Part shown: in pieces, positions 6,002 through 6,697 of the stretch
Layout of the letters: each line of letters starts with the position of its first letter
Numbering within the stretch: position 1 is the first letter of the stretch
Source of the DNA: Alphaproteobacteria bacterium
GTDB taxonomy: Bacteria > Pseudomonadota > Alphaproteobacteria > JANQSM01
Reading direction: 5' to 3'
DNA: 6,697 nucleotides
Assembly (NCBI GenBank): GCA_028284025.1
Contig: JANQSM010000005.1
Coordinates: 1 to 6,697, forward strand
Position numbers and translations under genes: made by a program
The notes under the pieces: generated by a model
What the model saw: only the letters and a program-made list of their open reading frames with translations
Told to the model about the DNA's origin: nothing
Database searches by the model: none

Positions 6002-6697
6002 ATGACATCCCTTTCTTCTTTGAAGACGCGACCCAGGTCTTGCCTGGATCGTGATATTTATTTGCAAGACATGCGTCTTTCCCAGTTTCGTAATTATGAC
6101 CAAGCTGCCTTAGCTTGCGGGTCGGATCCAGTGGTGTTAACGGGGCCAAACGGAGCGGGAAAAACCAACCTGCTGGAAGCTGTGTCGTTGTTATCGCCAG
6201 GTCGTGGTATGCGCCGGGCTAAATTAGCTGATTTAACGCGCCAGGGTTCGCAAACTCCCTGGGCGGTTTCTGCTACTTTAACCCGATTAGGAGAAACCAC
6301 CAAAATCGGAACTGGCCTGGATCCGGAGGGGGCTGCCCGTCGGGTCGTGAAAGTGGATGGTGAAATTTTAAGCCCACAATCAGAATTAGCGGATTATCTT
6401 ACTGTTTCCTGGCTGACACCGCAGATGGATCGGCTGTTTACAGACGCTGCCAGTACCCGGCGCGGATTTCTGGATCGTTTGGCTTTTGGTTATTTCAAGA
6501 CCCATGCAAGCCTATTAAACGCCTATGAACATGCCATGCGCGAACGCCTTCGATTGTTAAAAGAGGGTGTACGAGATGAGACATGGTTGACCACCCTGGA
6601 AGAAAAAATGGCAGATACAGGTTTAAGCCTTACCCAGAACCGCCTGACCTGTATGAATCACTTGCTCACCGGTTTTGATATGGCGGACACCCCTTTT
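6002..6697 (+). CDS. recF: DNA replication and repair protein RecF, 5' part only
   Basis: SMC-like ATPase that acts with RecO and RecR to load RecA at gaps and stalled forks. The first 232 codons are present and the frame is open to the window end; the family is about 360-390 residues. Walker A is GPNGAGKT (48-55), followed by NLLEAVSLLSPGRGMR. The block LTPQMDRLF (138-146) and RRGFLDRL (153-160) are typical of RecF. The ABC signature and Walker B lie beyond the edge. The ATG at 6002 is chosen because it is 12 bp from the dnaN stop with CAGG (5991-5994) seven bases upstream. An alternative ATG at 6071 (codon 24, MRLSQFRNY) would give a shorter N-terminus closer to E. coli RecF, but it has no visible ribosome binding site. 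The extra 23 codons include a small palindrome. Confidence 0.93.
   Translation, partial: MTSLSSLKTRPRSCLDRDIYLQDMRLSQFRNYDQAALACGSDPVVLTGPNGAGKTNLLEAVSLLSPGRGMRRAKLADLTRQGSQTPWAVSATLTRLGETTKIGTGLDPEGAARRVVKVDGEILSPQSELADYLTVSWLTPQMDRLFTDAASTRRGFLDRLAFGYFKTHASLLNAYEHAMRERLRLLKEGVRDETWLTTLEEKMADTGLSLTQNRLTCMNHLLTGFDMADTPF
6030..6050. repeat. Small palindrome in the 5' end of recF
   Basis: GACCCAGG (6030-6037) and CCTGGATC (6043-6050) pair at seven of eight positions around a 5-base loop TCTTG. The central GGTCTTGCCTGG matches GGTCAAGCCTGG of the hairpin at 2338-2349 at ten of twelve positions. It falls in the codons for the RecF N-terminal extension, before the conserved MRLSQFRNY block. Confidence 0.4.

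Overview
The window is the dnaA-dnaN-recF replication locus of a bacterium, almost certainly an alphaproteobacterium. Three things point there. The gene order ubiE (divergent) / mutM / small secreted protein / enoyl-CoA hydratase / rpsT / dnaA / dnaN / recF is one I recall from several alphaproteobacterial groups, notably relatives of the Rhodospirillales. The 484-residue DnaA has an acidic linker typical of that class. The protein sequences (UbiE, RecF, S20) also read as alphaproteobacterial. Base composition is moderate, not the very high GC of many members. I cannot name a genus.

Layout. Bases 1-233 hold the 5' end of ubiE on the minus strand. Only 21 bp later a rightward cluster begins: mutM (255-1079), a small secreted protein of unknown function (1093-1497) and a crotonase-type enoyl-CoA hydratase (1487-2266). 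The first two are 13 bp apart and the last two overlap by 11 bp, so they are probably one operon. A 182-bp gap (2267-2448) holds two hairpin-plus-T-run structures and then a good promoter for rpsT (2449-2715). A 531-bp gene-free, AT-rich stretch (2716-3246) leads to dnaA (3247-4701). A 169-bp gap with a 10-bp dyad, a near-consensus DnaA box and an intrinsic terminator precedes dnaN (4871-5989). recF starts 12 bp after dnaN and runs off the right edge (6002-6697).

How the genes work together. DnaA, the beta clamp and RecF serve initiation, processive replication and repair of stalled forks. MutM removes oxidised purines. S20 is a small-subunit ribosomal protein. UbiE makes quinones, and the enoyl-CoA hydratase acts in beta-oxidation or related acyl-CoA metabolism. 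This is a housekeeping region with no mobile element, CRISPR array, defence cluster or RNA gene that I can see.

The points most worth a second look are a MutM whose C-terminal zinc finger has lost three of its four cysteines, the DnaA-box dyad between dnaA and dnaN, the AT-rich dnaA leader region with its T-run hairpin, and a set of related small palindromes, one of them inside the recF reading frame. I found no convincing new multi-gene system.
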